Position numbers and translations under genes: made by a program. Shown here piece after piece: positions 43,312 through 55,177 of a DNA stretch of 64,000 nt (the first letter of the stretch is position 1; each line of letters opens with the position of its first letter). Where the stretch lies: assembly GCA_029378245.1 (NCBI GenBank), contig JARKIF010000009.1, positions 1,984,001 through 2,048,000 of the forward strand. Reading direction: 5' to 3'. The DNA is from Roridomyces roridus (taxonomy: Eukaryota; Basidiomycota; Agaricomycetes; Agaricales; Mycenaceae). The notes below the pieces were generated by a model. That model did no database searches, had not been told where the DNA came from, and saw only the letters and a program-made list of their open reading frames with translations.

Positions 43312-45359
43312 TTAGTGGTCATCTGCCCCTGGTTCACCCCATAGGACCAGACGCGTTGGACCAGCTTGCCAGCTCTCCGTCCTTTTTGCCGCAATGATGC
43401 TCATAGTGGATCGATCCGTACCCACAAAACCGACGCCTTGCGACTGAATCACTGCGTCGATCAAAACAGGATACCTGGGATGTGATGAACAACAAGTGAG
43501 AAACGGATGCAACAGCACACACCAATCTCCATAGGTGTCCTTCGTGGACGAATGATCAGGGGTAAACCACCCGAGTTGAGCAACCTCCTGCCACCAAGTC
43601 GCGTTCCTCTCGTCCGAGGTCACCATAACATGCTTGATAACGTGGCCAGTTCGCGTGTAGATTTCATCTCGGGCCTCTTGCACGCGACGGTTGATGACGG
43701 GAAGAGGCGCAAAGCAGTCGTATATAGGAACCTCTCCGCACCACGTTTCAAAATCACTGAGAAAAGAATCCGTGAATAATGCGGCAGACAGAATCAAAGG
43801 CACATACTAATGTCTAATGTGGACGGATATGAACTACCGGAAGAATTAGAGGAGGTGGAGAGGAATGGTGTTATGACGCACCGCAGGTACCGGGGCGTCT
43901 GAAGGAAGGCCGAAGGCTCGCCGGACATATTCATCCGCCAACTGCTCTAATTTGGGCGTGAAGTGCATGAACTGGCCAACGTATCGCCAAGCGGGACTGG
44001 AGGTGGTTTGTTAGAATGGCGATATGACTAGAGTAACAGAGACGGACCTGTAGTCGTATTCCAGCTCGAATGGCTGGTGGGAACAGACGTAGTAGAGATA
44101 ATCATAGCACAACTGCACGCGGGGTAGCCACAACGGCGAGACATTTGCAAGATATAAGACATACCATGTGTTCATCTGGCGGCAGAGAGACGTTGTGTTG
44201 CGGAGAAGGCAAGGGCGGAACTAGACTCTTTTCACGCATTGTTGGAAAGGCCAGAGTGGCAAGAGAGGAGAAGAGGGAATGCTGGTCATGCTCATAGTCC
44301 GGGATCAACTTTTCAAGGTGAATTGGTGGCCAAGGATTTGGAAAGTTGCATACCTTGACCCATGTCGGAGCTTGCGTGTACGAGATATCTGAGAAATTGT
44401 AACCACAGCAGTCGAGTTGCTGGGGGCACATACCGAGCTTCAGATCGTTTGGTATACGACTTGGACGAGGGTATGGTTCCCGGTACTGCACAGATTGCCA
44501 TATATTCCAACAGCCTAGTTTCGTGTAAACATATTCCCCTCATTTCAAGCTCGACTCACCCAGATCATCAAATTGGCCGCTACCGTGTTGCTGAAAACAC
44601 TAAGCATTGAACGGACGAGAATTAAATCAGCGCACCTTGACCTCCCACCATTCCAGTACCGGCTTTTGAAGTTCTGTTCGCAGACCTAGAGACAGTAAGC
44701 CTCGATTCCGACTTCTTGAGGGGTCCTTACGAGGAACGTCAAAGACTTCTCCGAAGGGAATGGGCGGAACATGGCCCCCAATGTGGGATGGAATGAATTC
44801 CGGCAAAACTGGAACACGATCCGTAATCAGGCCCAAGTAAATGAGGTTCATATAGGTCATAACGTCGTTCGCTGCAGATCAAAGGTTCAGAGAAAATGCA
44901 TCAAGAAATTCAAGTGTACTCACTCCAGCCCGCAGACACCCAAGACGTAATCTTGGCCCGATTCAGTCATTGGGTAGCGCTGGAATGAAGGATTGCATAC
45001 ATAGTTAACATTCGGAAGCAGGTTGTCTACAAAAGTTAGGCAGGCCGCATCTTGAATAGAACACGCGACTTGCCTCTAAACGACACCGTGGGATCTCCCT
45101 TCAGCACTGTCTTAGGACCATACGGGTCCACTGGAACCTCGGTCGGCTTTTCAACCGATTCGACGACCTCGGGGGTCTCTGTAACGGGTGGTGGTGGCGG
45201 CGTCGGAGACTCGGTGTAACGAAGAAAAGTGGAGAAACATGTGATGGACAGCAGAAGCAAGGAAGCACAGGCGACGAAGATGAAGCGCCTTTTGGACAAG
45301 AGAGTCTTGAGACCAATGGCTTTGAAGTGACCTGAGTACGGGTTGGGTTTGAGGTCCAT
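43312..45359 (-). CDS. type II membrane glycosyltransferase, O-fucosyltransferase-like
   Basis: Starts MDLKPNPYSGHFKAIGLKTL with a single membrane anchor FIFVACASLLLLSITCFSTF near the N-terminus and a proline-rich stem, as expected for a Golgi type II enzyme. The luminal part includes NVNYVCNPSFQRYPMTESGQ, VMTYMNLIYLGLITDRVPVL, SPAWRYVGQFMHFTPKLEQL, DFETWCGEVPIYDCFAPLP, HVMVTSDERNATWWQEVAQL and VGFVGTDRSTMSIIAAKR. The last block is like the nucleotide-sugar-binding motif of GDP-fucose O-fucosyltransferases. Many introns (at least eight) are present. Sugar donor is inferred. Divergent from a nucleotide-sugar transporter gene. Confidence 0.7.
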
Positions 45360-45799
45360 GAACGAGGGTGAGTGAGGCCAGGGCAGGGCTAAAGAGTGGA
45401 CATGGACAGGAACATCAACAGGGCATATGATTGGCTAGAAGAGAGGCATCCGGGGAACTGAGATGACATCGGCAGGAACGGCGCGGAGAAAACGGGGTCG
45501 ACGCGTGCAGAATGAACAGTGTCAGTGGAGGTAGACAGGCACGAGGACCATGTCGAGCGCGGAGGAAATTAGGGGCGCGATCGGCAGAAAGCGGCACGAG
45601 TGGTTCTTGCTTCAAACCACCACAGCAACGCTGCCGACCAACGTACTGCATCTAGCCCGCTCTAAAACTGTCCTCATCGCGGCCAATTGACGCCTGCCAA
45701 ATCCATGCTACCTCGAAAGCCACTCATTGCCCGACTGACACCGTGAATGTCGTTTTGCCTATTTATTCTTCGTCTTGGCTCTCGGAAACTGTGCTTACC
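45360..45799. promoter_or_regulatory. shared promoter region, glycosyltransferase / nucleotide-sugar transporter
   Basis: 440 bp between divergent ATGs at 45359 (minus) and 45800 (plus). No gene inside. The arrangement allows co-regulation of the two gene products; no specific binding site was identified. Confidence 0.5.
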
Positions 45800-47178
45800 A
45801 TGTTCAATCCAAATGCTCTCCAAGTCGCTGCAGTTGTGGCATTTTACATGTCCGCGGCCCTGGTTGTATGTCCCCTACAGTTCCAAAAGACGACTTTAAA
45901 CGATGCGTGCCTCAGATGGTTTTTGTGTACGTTCTTTCCCTTGTGCGCGTTCGATTCTAACTTTTCTGCAGCAACAAAGCCGTGCTGAACAACGCGCCGG
46001 ACTTGCCCCTCGTCTTTCTTTTCCTCCAGCTCGTCATCGCCGTGATCCTGCTTCACCTTGCCGCACTTGTCGCCAAGAAATCCATCGAAATACCTAAACT
46101 CGAACTGGAAGTCGCGAAAAAGCTGCTACCAGTAGTTTCAGTGAACATTGCAGGGTCCTCCTCCATTTATTTGTGAAGAATACTCTCTGACGGCCATGGT
46201 AGACTCGCATTCAACATTCTGTGTCTGAGAGGAGTCGATGCGAGCTTCTTCCAGGTAGTCAGAGGTCTTAATCTTCCTCTGACGATCCTTGTTTCCTCAT
46301 TCCATACCCACTCCTATCCGACTGCCAGAGTCGTTCTGGCTGCTGGGGCTGTCGCAGCTGGCTTTTTCTTGGGCGTCGTTCCTTCCTCGGACGTGCCCTT
46401 GGCAGCTGCTCCTTCGCTCTGGTCTCTGGCATACGGCGTTCTATCCTCACTCTTTATCGCGGTCCACGCAGTCCTGATCAAAATGTCTCTTCCTTACTGC
46501 AACAACTCGACCGTACAACTCGCCTGGTGGACGAACGCAGGTTCCGCAGTGCTCTTGCTCCCGTTCGTCATCTTCGGCGGCGAATATTCTGTCTTGTACG
46601 ACAGGGTGACCGATCCGAACTGGGACGGGACCGTTTTCCTATGGGGCTCTGTTGTTACCGGCGTCTTTGGATTTTTGCTATGCATCGGTATGCAAATGCC
46701 GCAAAGAATGTCTGCATTACTGATCGAATGTTCAGCCGGATTACTGAGCATCCGTGTCACCAGCCCAATAACCCATATGTTTTCCAGTGTAGGTGCAATG
46801 TCGGTTCTGAGATAAATTTGACTAATTCTCCGTTCTTTTCGAAAGGCCGCACGCTCGGTGTTGCAGACACTTATCGGAGTAAGCTATTTCGGAGACTTGA
46901 TGACAACGTATGTCCGGCTCACCGACACGTTAAAGTCGTTGATTTGACGGCCATAACACAGAAACCGAGCGGGCTCTATACTTGTTATCCTCGGGGGAAC
47001 CATGTAAGCCAAGTTCTCCCGATACTGTGATATGTTCATCGACCTTGGCAGGTACTACACCTGGATCAAATCTGCAGAGGCAGCTCCGCGTCAAGCCACT
47101 GACGTTGAAATGAGAGGAGGCGACAAGGTGGAGGAGGAGACGGAGATTGTGTGGCAGACAGAAGAAGAGAAAGAATGA
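45800..47178 (+). CDS. nucleotide-sugar transporter (TPT/SLC35 family, GDP-fucose-transporter-like)
   Basis: A Golgi/ER antiporter of the drug/metabolite transporter superfamily. About ten membrane segments are visible, among them LQVAAVVAFYMSAALVMVFV followed by NKAVLNNAPDLPLVFLFLQL, LAFNILCLRGVDASFFQVVR, LPLTILVSSFHTHSYPTARV, GAVAAGFFLGVVPSS, SLFIAVHAVLIKMSLPYCNN, LLPFVIFGGEYSVL, WGSVVTGVFGFLLCIGMQMP and LVILGGTMYYTWIKS. The GLN/GLNLPLT-type pattern and the FxQVVRGLNLP motif resemble SLC35C1 proteins. The acidic cytosolic tail ends EEEKE. Several introns. A truncated inverted copy of exons lies at 56862-57534. Confidence 0.8.
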
Positions 47179-47532
47179 TAGTTGAGATACCGAACCCGGT
47201 GCCGGGCTACATAAATGATATATTCGCTGGTATAGAGAGGCGCCGAGATGTGAAGCACGCTGTATACCAGATTTGTGGCCGAAACTTCCAAAAGCGGAAG
47301 TCTAAAACTTTACACCATTCTCTCCGCCATGTCATCGTCTCGGATTATTCTGTACCCCACATGGCTGCGCTTGAACATATCGAGGTACAGTCTTGCCTCT
47401 CTATCCCCTGGGGTCCAGGTCCGTACCGCGAGGAGGGTTAAATACAGCTGTTTTCTTGAACATTGAATATTCTTCACCTCCCTTTGTCTCGTGGCTCCTC
47501 AAGTACTTCCCATATTCGTCTTCCTTTGAACG

Positions 47533-49395
47533 ATGGCCCCAGTCCTCAAACGAGTCGATTCGCGCTCTTCCGATGATACCCTGATCGAAACTGTTGCTCG
47601 GTCTCTCGAGCGTCCTCTCGGCGACACAGAAGTTTCCTATTTCTTGCCGTCGCGCGAGAGTGGTGTAAACGACATGTGTGTTTCTCTTCCTGGCTCGGTC
47701 GTGTATACTGACCTCGGCTCTAGGTACCTTCACTTGGGATTTCGTGCGCCACCCGAGATCATGAGGCGCAACCGCGTCTCTTTGGTGTGGGCTATACTTC
47801 GTTTGAAGCATCCGCTCCTTGCCTCCAGAGTGGAGATGCACAGCTACAAAGACATACGATTCGTGTAAGTTTTATCAACATTGTCATCTCACCTTCATTC
47901 ATTTGAAATCTTAGGTACATGACCCCCGAGTCAGTGCTCGAAGCTTTGGAGTCGGCAGATGCCAGCCTCGAATACCGGTCACAGACCAAGGATGGTTAGT
48001 TTTGGTTCTACTCGTTGCATTATTGTCTAACACATTCTTCAAGACCTGATCGACACGTATCTCAACGGCCCCAGGACGCTCGCAAACGAGCGACTTTCCT
48101 ACTTGATAATTTCGCAGGTTGAAGAGCAAGAATTCGATTTCCTTCTGTGTGCAACTCATTTCCTAGGTTTTTCATTTCATTCGCAACGAGTTGTGTTACT
48201 CAATCCATGCAGGCGATGGAATGGCTCTCCACCAATTTGCCAATGATTTCTTCTCCCTCTTGGCGAGCGGGAGGGCTGACGAAGATCTCGAATCGATGCT
48301 GACCGAGGAATGGTACGGCCGATGGGGCGGAAACAAACACGATAGCGTAGGGGTTTTCCCCCTATTTTTGTCCAGCCTTGAAGACGATCATAGGTTTCCC
48401 TCCCTGCCTCTTTGGAGGAACGGCTCCCGCCCATGTCCCCTGGGAGGTTCTGCCGCGCTGTTTCGCGAGTTGACTATGCAAAGAGCCAGGAAAAGTTGAT
48501 TGTGAGTGGTGTCTTTGCCGCCGAGCAGCGTTTGACGTATTTTCAAGGGTGGTCAATCTTTTCCTCGCCGTTCTGGGCATCCCAGGAAGACTGTCGTGCC
48601 CACCATCTCCATCGATCCTGAGCGTACCAAACAGATACTCAAGAAATGTAAAGCTCAGTCAACGTCGATCTCAAGTGCCATGTTCGCCATTTGCAACATC
48701 GCTTGGGCTAGGACCTGTAATGGGAGCTTGGAGCTGCCAACGTGAGTGTCCCCATTTCTTCTGTCCAGCTCTGATGGGGACGGCGCAGGATGATGTATTC
48801 GGCTCTCAACTTGCGACCCGTGCTGACGGCAAGCAAGGCACTCAATGACTCGTATTGGTATCTATGCATTGGATATTTCAATGTGGTCCTCCCATCCTTT
48901 ATACCTCACTCGGGTTCCGACGCCGAGATCGAGAAGATATTCTGGCATCGGGCGCGCGTAGCCAAAAATCAGAGTGCGCGGGCTGCCAAGAGCGCTATGC
49001 TTGTCTCCCGGAGCTATGAAATGGCTCTGGAGCGCGGGCAACGAGCCCGCAGGTTCGCGCGCGAGGACGACGAGAAGGCGCTGGGCATATGGAAAGCGCC
49101 ACCCCCTTCACCTCCGGTCGCCAGTAACAAGCCTCCATCGACGGCTTTGATTGGCTTGTCCCTCTTGGGCAACTTGGATGGGACGTACAAGCATTCTGCT
49201 TTCCCGAGCGTCAAATTACACACCCTGACCACGGGATCCCGACAGCGGGCGGCTGGTATGCTTCTATTTGCTTATACGTTCGTTTCGCGGTTATGGATTT
49301 CGCTTGGATATGACCAAGGAGGGTTTGAGCCGAGTACCGTGGAGCGATTTTGGGGAAATGTTGTTTCGGCCGTGGATTCTGATCTGCTTGCTTGA
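47533..49395 (+). CDS. CoA-dependent acyltransferase of the condensation/BAHD-like superfamily
   Basis: Starts MAPVLKRVDSRSSDDTLIET. The active-site HxxxD motif is HFLGDGMALHQF, with its Gly codon split by an intron at about 48165-48212; the catalytic His is kept. RTLANERLSYLIISQVEEQE precedes it. The C-terminal half includes TISIDPERTKQILKKCKAQS, MFAICNIAWARTCNGSLELP, MMYSALNLRPVL and GYFNVVLPSFIPHSG, as in alcohol acetyltransferase-like or trichothecene acetyltransferase-like fungal proteins. Family members acylate alcohols or secondary metabolites; no biosynthetic cluster surrounds this one, so the substrate is open. Several short introns. Confidence 0.78.
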
Positions 49396-50127
49396 TACTT
49401 AGATAATGGCTGCAAGAACACTACAGCTACTATGTATTACTATCCATTTTGTGAACTAACTGGATCTTGTAGTGGCGGGCCGGAGCTGGGCCGGAGCTTA
49501 CCGAGATGCCGTGGCTGACGGCATCCAACGTAAAAGCAACATAATGATACTGATTTCTGCGGCCGATACTGCCGCATCGCCGTCACTACGGTTGGATTGT
49601 TCCACTGACAAACTTGAACCGCAGCCTCCGTAGCCTGAATCTGCAGTGCGCCCGACATTTCAGGTTCTCTCCCTCGACCCAAAATGCAGAGATCCATTGG
49701 AAGGAATCCGACGGCATCAAATTCCTCCTGCCACTTCAATTGAATGGGTCTTCTAGCATCAACGAATATAGCGCGATAGGACTATCGCTTGACTATCGCG
49801 CTTCTCGACTCGTGATGCGCCTGGTGACCTCTGGTGACTGCCTTATCAAGAACCACCAACTTCACAATCTTAGATTGAGCGGAATGCACATTTCAGAGAG
49901 CACTTGCCAGCGGCGGTCTCGGTGTCGGTCTGCAAGAGATCAACAACTCTTGCTATCTGTATGGTTTCGGCCATGTTGGGCACCAGTAATCCACTACATA
50001 CTTGCAAAACTTCACCCATTCTACTTCTCCACATCTGTCACTTACCGACAGTCGGACTACGCTTCCTATCTCACCGCGATTACGGTACCGGGACCTCATA
50101 AAGGCCCTGCGGGGATCCGGGAAAATT
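49396..50127. other. spacer upstream of the OPT transporter
   Basis: About 730 bp without a gene. A repeated GGGCCGGAGCT(G/T) occurs twice at about 49478-49500. Short open frames here lack coding character. The 3' part should contain the transporter promoter. Confidence 0.4.
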
Positions 50128-53100
50128 ATGGCTTCTGTCCTCCCCGACATGGCAGCCGTCGAGGCGTTGCCTGCTACAGGCCGTCCTGCGTCCGAACTCG
50201 CTTCAGTGGATTATCTGGACGAGAAGCTTTCTGACACCAAGGAGAAATTGGACCTCGGGGTTGTCGATGTCCTGGACGAGATTGGAGAGGTGTGCGAGGA
50301 CATCCGTCCTATTGATATGGACGAGAATGGGCAGGAGAGACCCATTGGTTTGTATTACCAGTCTTGCTCTGTCCGCTGCGATTGAAGATGCCCCAGTTAC
50401 CGCGGACGATTGGTCTACGCGTCTGATCTCGCTCCAAGACGACCCCTCTCTGCCTGTGTGGACCTTTCGTCTCTGGTTCCTCTCTATCGGTCTTTCAGCC
50501 TTTGGGGCGGTATTAGCAGAGATATTTGTAAATTCGCCTCTACAAGAACCATTCAGTCGCTTATGATGCACAGACGTTTCGACCTCAAACTGTCTATGTC
50601 AGTCAGCTCTTCCTTCAAGTGGCCAGTTTCGCGCTCGGAAAGTCTGTGCCTTGCTTCAATTGTGTTGCAAGCAATCTGACTATCCATGCCCAGAGTATTG
50701 GCAGAAGTCATTCCTGGACCAGGACACAAGTGGCTCAAGACCTCCGACACCGCTTTCTGGCGCTTTATGAACCCTGGGCCGTTCAATATGTAAGTGCAGC
50801 CATTCTCGTGCTGTACAATTAACCTCATCGTGGATTTAGCAAGGAGAATGTCGGAATCCTCATCATGTCTGCGGCAGCCACCCACGGAGCACTGGCCATC
50901 AACATTTTTGCAGCGGGCAGGTGGCATGCTTGCTCTCAATATCCAGCTAATGGATTTCAATAGATGATCTGTTCTACGCAAGTCTTTTAACGCAAACGAT
51001 AAACCTCTTCTGACGAAAACTTCAGGACTTTACACCCAATCCAGCAGTTGCAATCTTCACGCTGCTAGGCAGTCAGCTCCTTGGATATGGACTGGCGGGA
51101 ATGATGCGCTCCTTCCTCGTCTATCCGGTTCGCTTTCTCCTATCTCAATGAAATAACAGCTGAACCCTGGACTAAAGACTTACTGTGTATTCCCCAATCT
51201 CATTCCCACTATCCAGATGTTCGACGTCCTTTTCCGGAACCAGGACAGCATCCTCCAACGCAAACGAGTCAAGTTCTTCTGGGTGCTTTTTGTCGGGATT
51301 TTCATTTGGGAGTGGTTCCCGGGTAAATTTCGTGGTTGAGATGCTCGATGATTGAATTTACGAATCTCGTCGCAGAGTATATCGCGCCGACTCTAACTGG
51401 GGTGTCAATCTTTTGTTTGGCTCGCCAGGTAGGCCTTCCTTCTCTCCTCTCCGAACACAAGTCTAACATTCTTTGCAGAAGAGCCCATGGGTATCAAGAA
51501 TATTCGGTGGGGCAAGTGGGAATGAGGGTGCATATTTTCCATATGATTCTCATACTCAAGGCTGAAAAAAAAAACAGGACTTGGCTTGTTCAGTTTATGC
51601 TTTGACTGGTACGTTCCTTGGGATTTTCGTTAGAATTCCATTGATTGTTGGCGTAGGAATTACGTGGGTGAGTTGAAAAGCGACATATTAGACCGTGGCA
51701 TCAGTCTCATTGTCCTCAAGGATCCGGTGGCTCCGCCTATGGAGCCCTCTTCCAACCGCTTGCAACTCAGCTTAGTCTGTTTGCTGGTGTTTTGATCTGC
51801 ATGTAAGTGATTCGCGACAAACCAGCATTGGTGCTGACATTCGTTTTGAGCCTCTCGTTCATCGGAGCTTACGCCACGAACTGTACGAGTCCTCTCAATA
51901 CTGCCAGATCCACTCACAGTAGACATTTGTAGCCTGGAAGGCCCAAAACTTCCCGTTCTTGTCTCAGCTCCTGTTTTATGAGAACGGCACAATATATGAG
52001 CAAGATCTAATCCTCAACGACGATTTTACTCTCAATCGTGACAAGCTTGCTGAGCAAGGGCTCCCTTGGTCAGCACCGTCCTTTGATTTTTTCCACCTCC
52101 TAATCAGATTTGTGCAGGTTCGCGGCGTCATATGCGATCTCGAAGGTTGGTTCAAGTCTATCGTTCGGAGCTACCATTACACATATGGCTCTGTGGAATG
52201 GCAAGCAAGTTTGGGATGCTGTGTATGCTTCATTCTTGACTTTTATTTTCCTCTGGCTGATCTTTCTTAGTCGCACTGCCAAGCGTGGAGACTGCGAAGA
52301 CGCGCATTATGTGAAGATGAAAGTGTATAAAGAGGTCCGTACCTTGCAGTGTTTGGAATCCTGCTAACACAGAATAGGTGCCGTTCTGGTGGCAAGTCTA
52401 ATCACAGAAAGTGCTTGGTACGATCTTGACGTATATCCCTAGGTACACTGCGATGTTCGTAGTCTCTCTGGCTATCGGTATGGCAACAAACTACACCGCA
52501 GTGAGCCTTCCGTCCTCTGATTCGTGTTCTCATACTGAGCATGTGGATAGCATTCTCAACTGCCTTGGTTCGTGGTTGCATTTCTAGCAATATGCCCCTA
52601 ACCTAACCTAACCTAACCTAACCTTCTAAATAGGTGGGCATTCTTCATATCCATTGTATTTGCAGCGCTGTTCTTGCCGATTATATCCACTTTGTATGCG
52701 GTCCTGTGGTAAGTGTGATCTTCCACCGTCTACACTTGGCCAATTTCGCTAGCTTCGTTCCTGGGACCGAGGATGTTGCCCGGGTAAAATATGCAGCCGT
52801 TCCCTCGGTCATCACTGATTCTTCCGCAGATGTTGGGTGCCGGTCTTCTGCCCGGGAGACCACAGGTAACAGCTTTGACCTTTCGCTTTCTCGTTTCCTC
52901 ATGGTGGTCATTTAGGCAAATATGTACTTCACCTTGTATGCGTACAACTCTACAGAGCAAGGTCGTTCAATGACTCGAGATCTCAAGATGGGTACGTGTG
53001 TGGGTGTTGACCGTAGGCTGCTAACAGTCCTCCAGGACAATACACCAAGCTTCCTCCTCGAGTTACCTTCACTATGCAGTGTCTTGGTTCGTATTCAAGT

Positions 53101-53965
53101 CGCTTACCGCCCTGATATTTACCTTCCGTATACAGGAGCTATCGTTGGAGGTATGTGTCTTCTCAGCAGAAAAGATCGTGATGCTGATTTCCATGCCCCA
53201 GCCCTCCTCAACTATGTTCTGATGAAACAGATTGTCTCATCTCATCGAGCGATCCTCGAGTCGGTGCAAGGAACAAATACATGGAGCGGTGCCACTGTGC
53301 AATCGTTCAACGTATGTTTCTCAGTGCCACATAGACATGTTTTAACCTTCACACCGCGATGCCATCTCTTGGGGTGCCTTGGCCAAAGAACTGTACTCAC
53401 CTAACAGTACCTACGGGATCATACCGCTCTCCATTTTCATCGGTCTATTCATCCCGCTCCCCTTCTACTTCCTGCACCGCTACTTCCCCAAAGCACAGTT
53501 CAATCATGTCATCACTCCCATGATTACTGCGCAAATTGGCTACTTATCAGGCGGGATAAACCACTAACCTCGTCTGGCCTCACGCTAATTCCCCTCTTTT
53601 TCGTAGGCGGAATCAATAGCAGTGTTTTTATGACACTTTTGGTGTGCCTTTTCTCCCAGTACTACGTGAGTACTGTTTGTTTCCCTCTGCGCACCGTACT
53701 AATTGCCCCGCACTAAAGCTGAGAAAATATCGCCCCGGATTCTTCCGCAAGTACAATTTCATCATGTCGGCGGCTCTCGATGGTGGTACAGAGGTTATGA
53801 CCTTCGTTTATTCGTTCGCCGTGGGTGGCGCCGGTCTGTATCCGATTCTAAACAGACGTATATCAGCTCATGCATCGCCATATTATAGGTGGCAAGACTG
53901 TAGCGATGCCCTTCTGGGCACTCAACCCTCCCGGTAACCCCGACTACTGCATGAGGTTAACCTGA
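50128..53965 (+). CDS. oligopeptide transporter, OPT family
   Basis: Proton-coupled importer of small peptides. The ATG at 50128 starts MASVLPDMAAVEALP, and an acidic cytosolic N-terminus precedes the first membrane segments (PVWTFRLWFLSIGLSAFGAV). Over 15 short introns separate many hydrophobic exons: PNPAVAIFTLLGSQLLGYGL, KFFWVLFVGIFIWEWFPEYI, LPWWAFFISIVFAALFLPII, PLSIFIGLFIPLPFYFLHRY, QFNHVITPMITAQIGYLSGG, INSSVFMTLLVCLFSQYYLR and KYRPGFFRKYNFIMSAALDG. The C-terminus NPPGNPDYC is the OPT hallmark. One intron contains a (CCTAA)5 array. I saw no frameshift, but not every exon border was fixed. Confidence 0.88.
52597..52621 (+). repeat. (CCTAA)5 array inside an OPT intron
   Basis: Five exact CCTAA units followed by CCTTCTAAATAG, the intron 3' end. 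The intron begins GTTCGTGG directly after the first two bases of a Trp codon (about 52567) and its removal restores LPWWAFF. Read differently, the array is five overlapping CTAAC branch-point consensus motifs. Confidence 0.75.
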
Positions 53966-54405
53966 ATGTATTTCACAATTCAATACTGTTCGTCCCCTTG
54001 GCCTAACTTGCGCGCGCACCTACATGCTGGGGTTGATACTTGGGCATATACTCTTTTTATTCTTCGTATTAGTCCGGATAAGGTCGAATCTCGATGTGAT
54101 GGGTGATCGGGTGATGGGGTTAGGTAGGTCGAAAGAGAAAAGAGCCAGTCCATTGTCCAAGGGTTGATCGATGAGGTATTGGTCAGTCATCGGGTCGCCG
54201 TCGGAGCGGGAGGGTCTGGTGTGAGTGGTTGAATGGTGGTGGGAAGTCGGAGTCGGGAGGGTCTGGGTCGAAGTAGGTCGAAGTCGAATCGGGAAGTCGA
54301 GGAGTCGGGGAGTCGAGAGCGAGTCGGGAGGGAAGTTCACAGTTCAAATGTGTTAATTGCAGCGTTACTGAGTTATAAAGCGGTGAGTTACAAACGTTAT
54401 TAGCG
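53966..54405. repeat. GTCGG/GTCGA-rich simple-sequence tract
   Basis: From about 54120 to 54335 the plus strand is a degenerate purine-rich satellite built on GTCGG, GTCGA and GTCGAAG words. No gene is present. GCGTTACTGAGTTAT is repeated at about 54362 and 54401. Confidence 0.55.
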
Positions 54406-54919
54406 TTACTGAGTTATGATGCGTCCGTTCAATAAAGAGCATACCAGAGCCCCTGTCAGTGGCTCCATCTCATCGGGCATGTCGGGCATCTCCATCTCCA
54501 CCTCCTCCAGCGACTCCCATTCGGCTCCCATCTGCTCCTCCAACTGCATCTCCGCCTCCGCCTGCGACTCCAACTCTGCCTCCACCTCGCGCTCCTCCGG
54601 CTTCTTCTCAGCGGAATACTTGGCGATGAGGGCAGTCACCACTGCAACGTCGTTGGCGTCACCAAGCTCGGGCATGATGGGGATTCCGTGCGCCTGAAGT
54701 CGATTAGTTACTTACCTTGATCAAACGAGCAACGGCAAACTCGATTGTATCGTCGCTGAACTTGCCACCATCCCACACTCGATGTGTTTTGCCAAGCCAC
54801 CCTTTCTTGGAAAGTTGCGTGTTGCGTCAGTAAAAGAATGGAGGCGATGCACAACAAACCTCGTCATGCCAGACCCGCGGGAGGTTGTACTTTTTACGCA
54901 CATGTGGGCTCCAAATCAC
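54406..54919 (-). CDS. C-terminal part of an unidentified gene
   Basis: Three exons join in frame: VIWSPHVRKKYNLPRVWHDE, then KGWLGKTHRVWDGGKFSDDT with FAVARLIK, then MPELGDANDVAVVTALIAKY and a Glu/Met-rich tail, ending at 54406. The middle introns have proper ends, one being only about 22 nt and so suspect. The exon at 54919 follows a good acceptor (CAATAG), but no upstream exon was found. The gene is probably 5'-truncated. The motif WxGGKFSDDTIEFAVARL is not one I can assign. Confidence 0.4.
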
Positions 54920-55076
54920 CTATTGGGTAGCGGCAAGCCCTGCCATTTCTGGTGATCCGATCAATCCTGCTTCCGGCTTTAGTCATGCACTTTTCACGAC
55001 GCGCAAAATATCTCAGAATGTTGGCACAGGACCCCTCCGGCTCTTTGCATGTAAAATCATTAAATAAATGGTAGAA

Positions 55077-55177
55077 GAAAACTGTTAGAGGAATTTGCCA
55101 GATTTTTCCTGCTTGCCCAGATACATTTTTCATATTCTGAACAAGGTCATTGTAAGGAAATCCCTCTAACAGTTTTC
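55077..55177. repeat. 20-bp inverted repeat hairpin (101 bp)
   Basis: GAAAACTGTTAGAGGAATTT at 55077-55096 and its complement with one mismatch at 55158-55177, spacer 61 bp. It could be a tiny foldback element. No flanking target duplication was found. Confidence 0.6.

Noticed and set aside
52597..52621. True interstitial telomere
   Set aside because: Only five 5-mer units, placed exactly before an intron 3' end; a branch-point-like array is the simpler reading, though the telomere-like origin is kept open as a finding.
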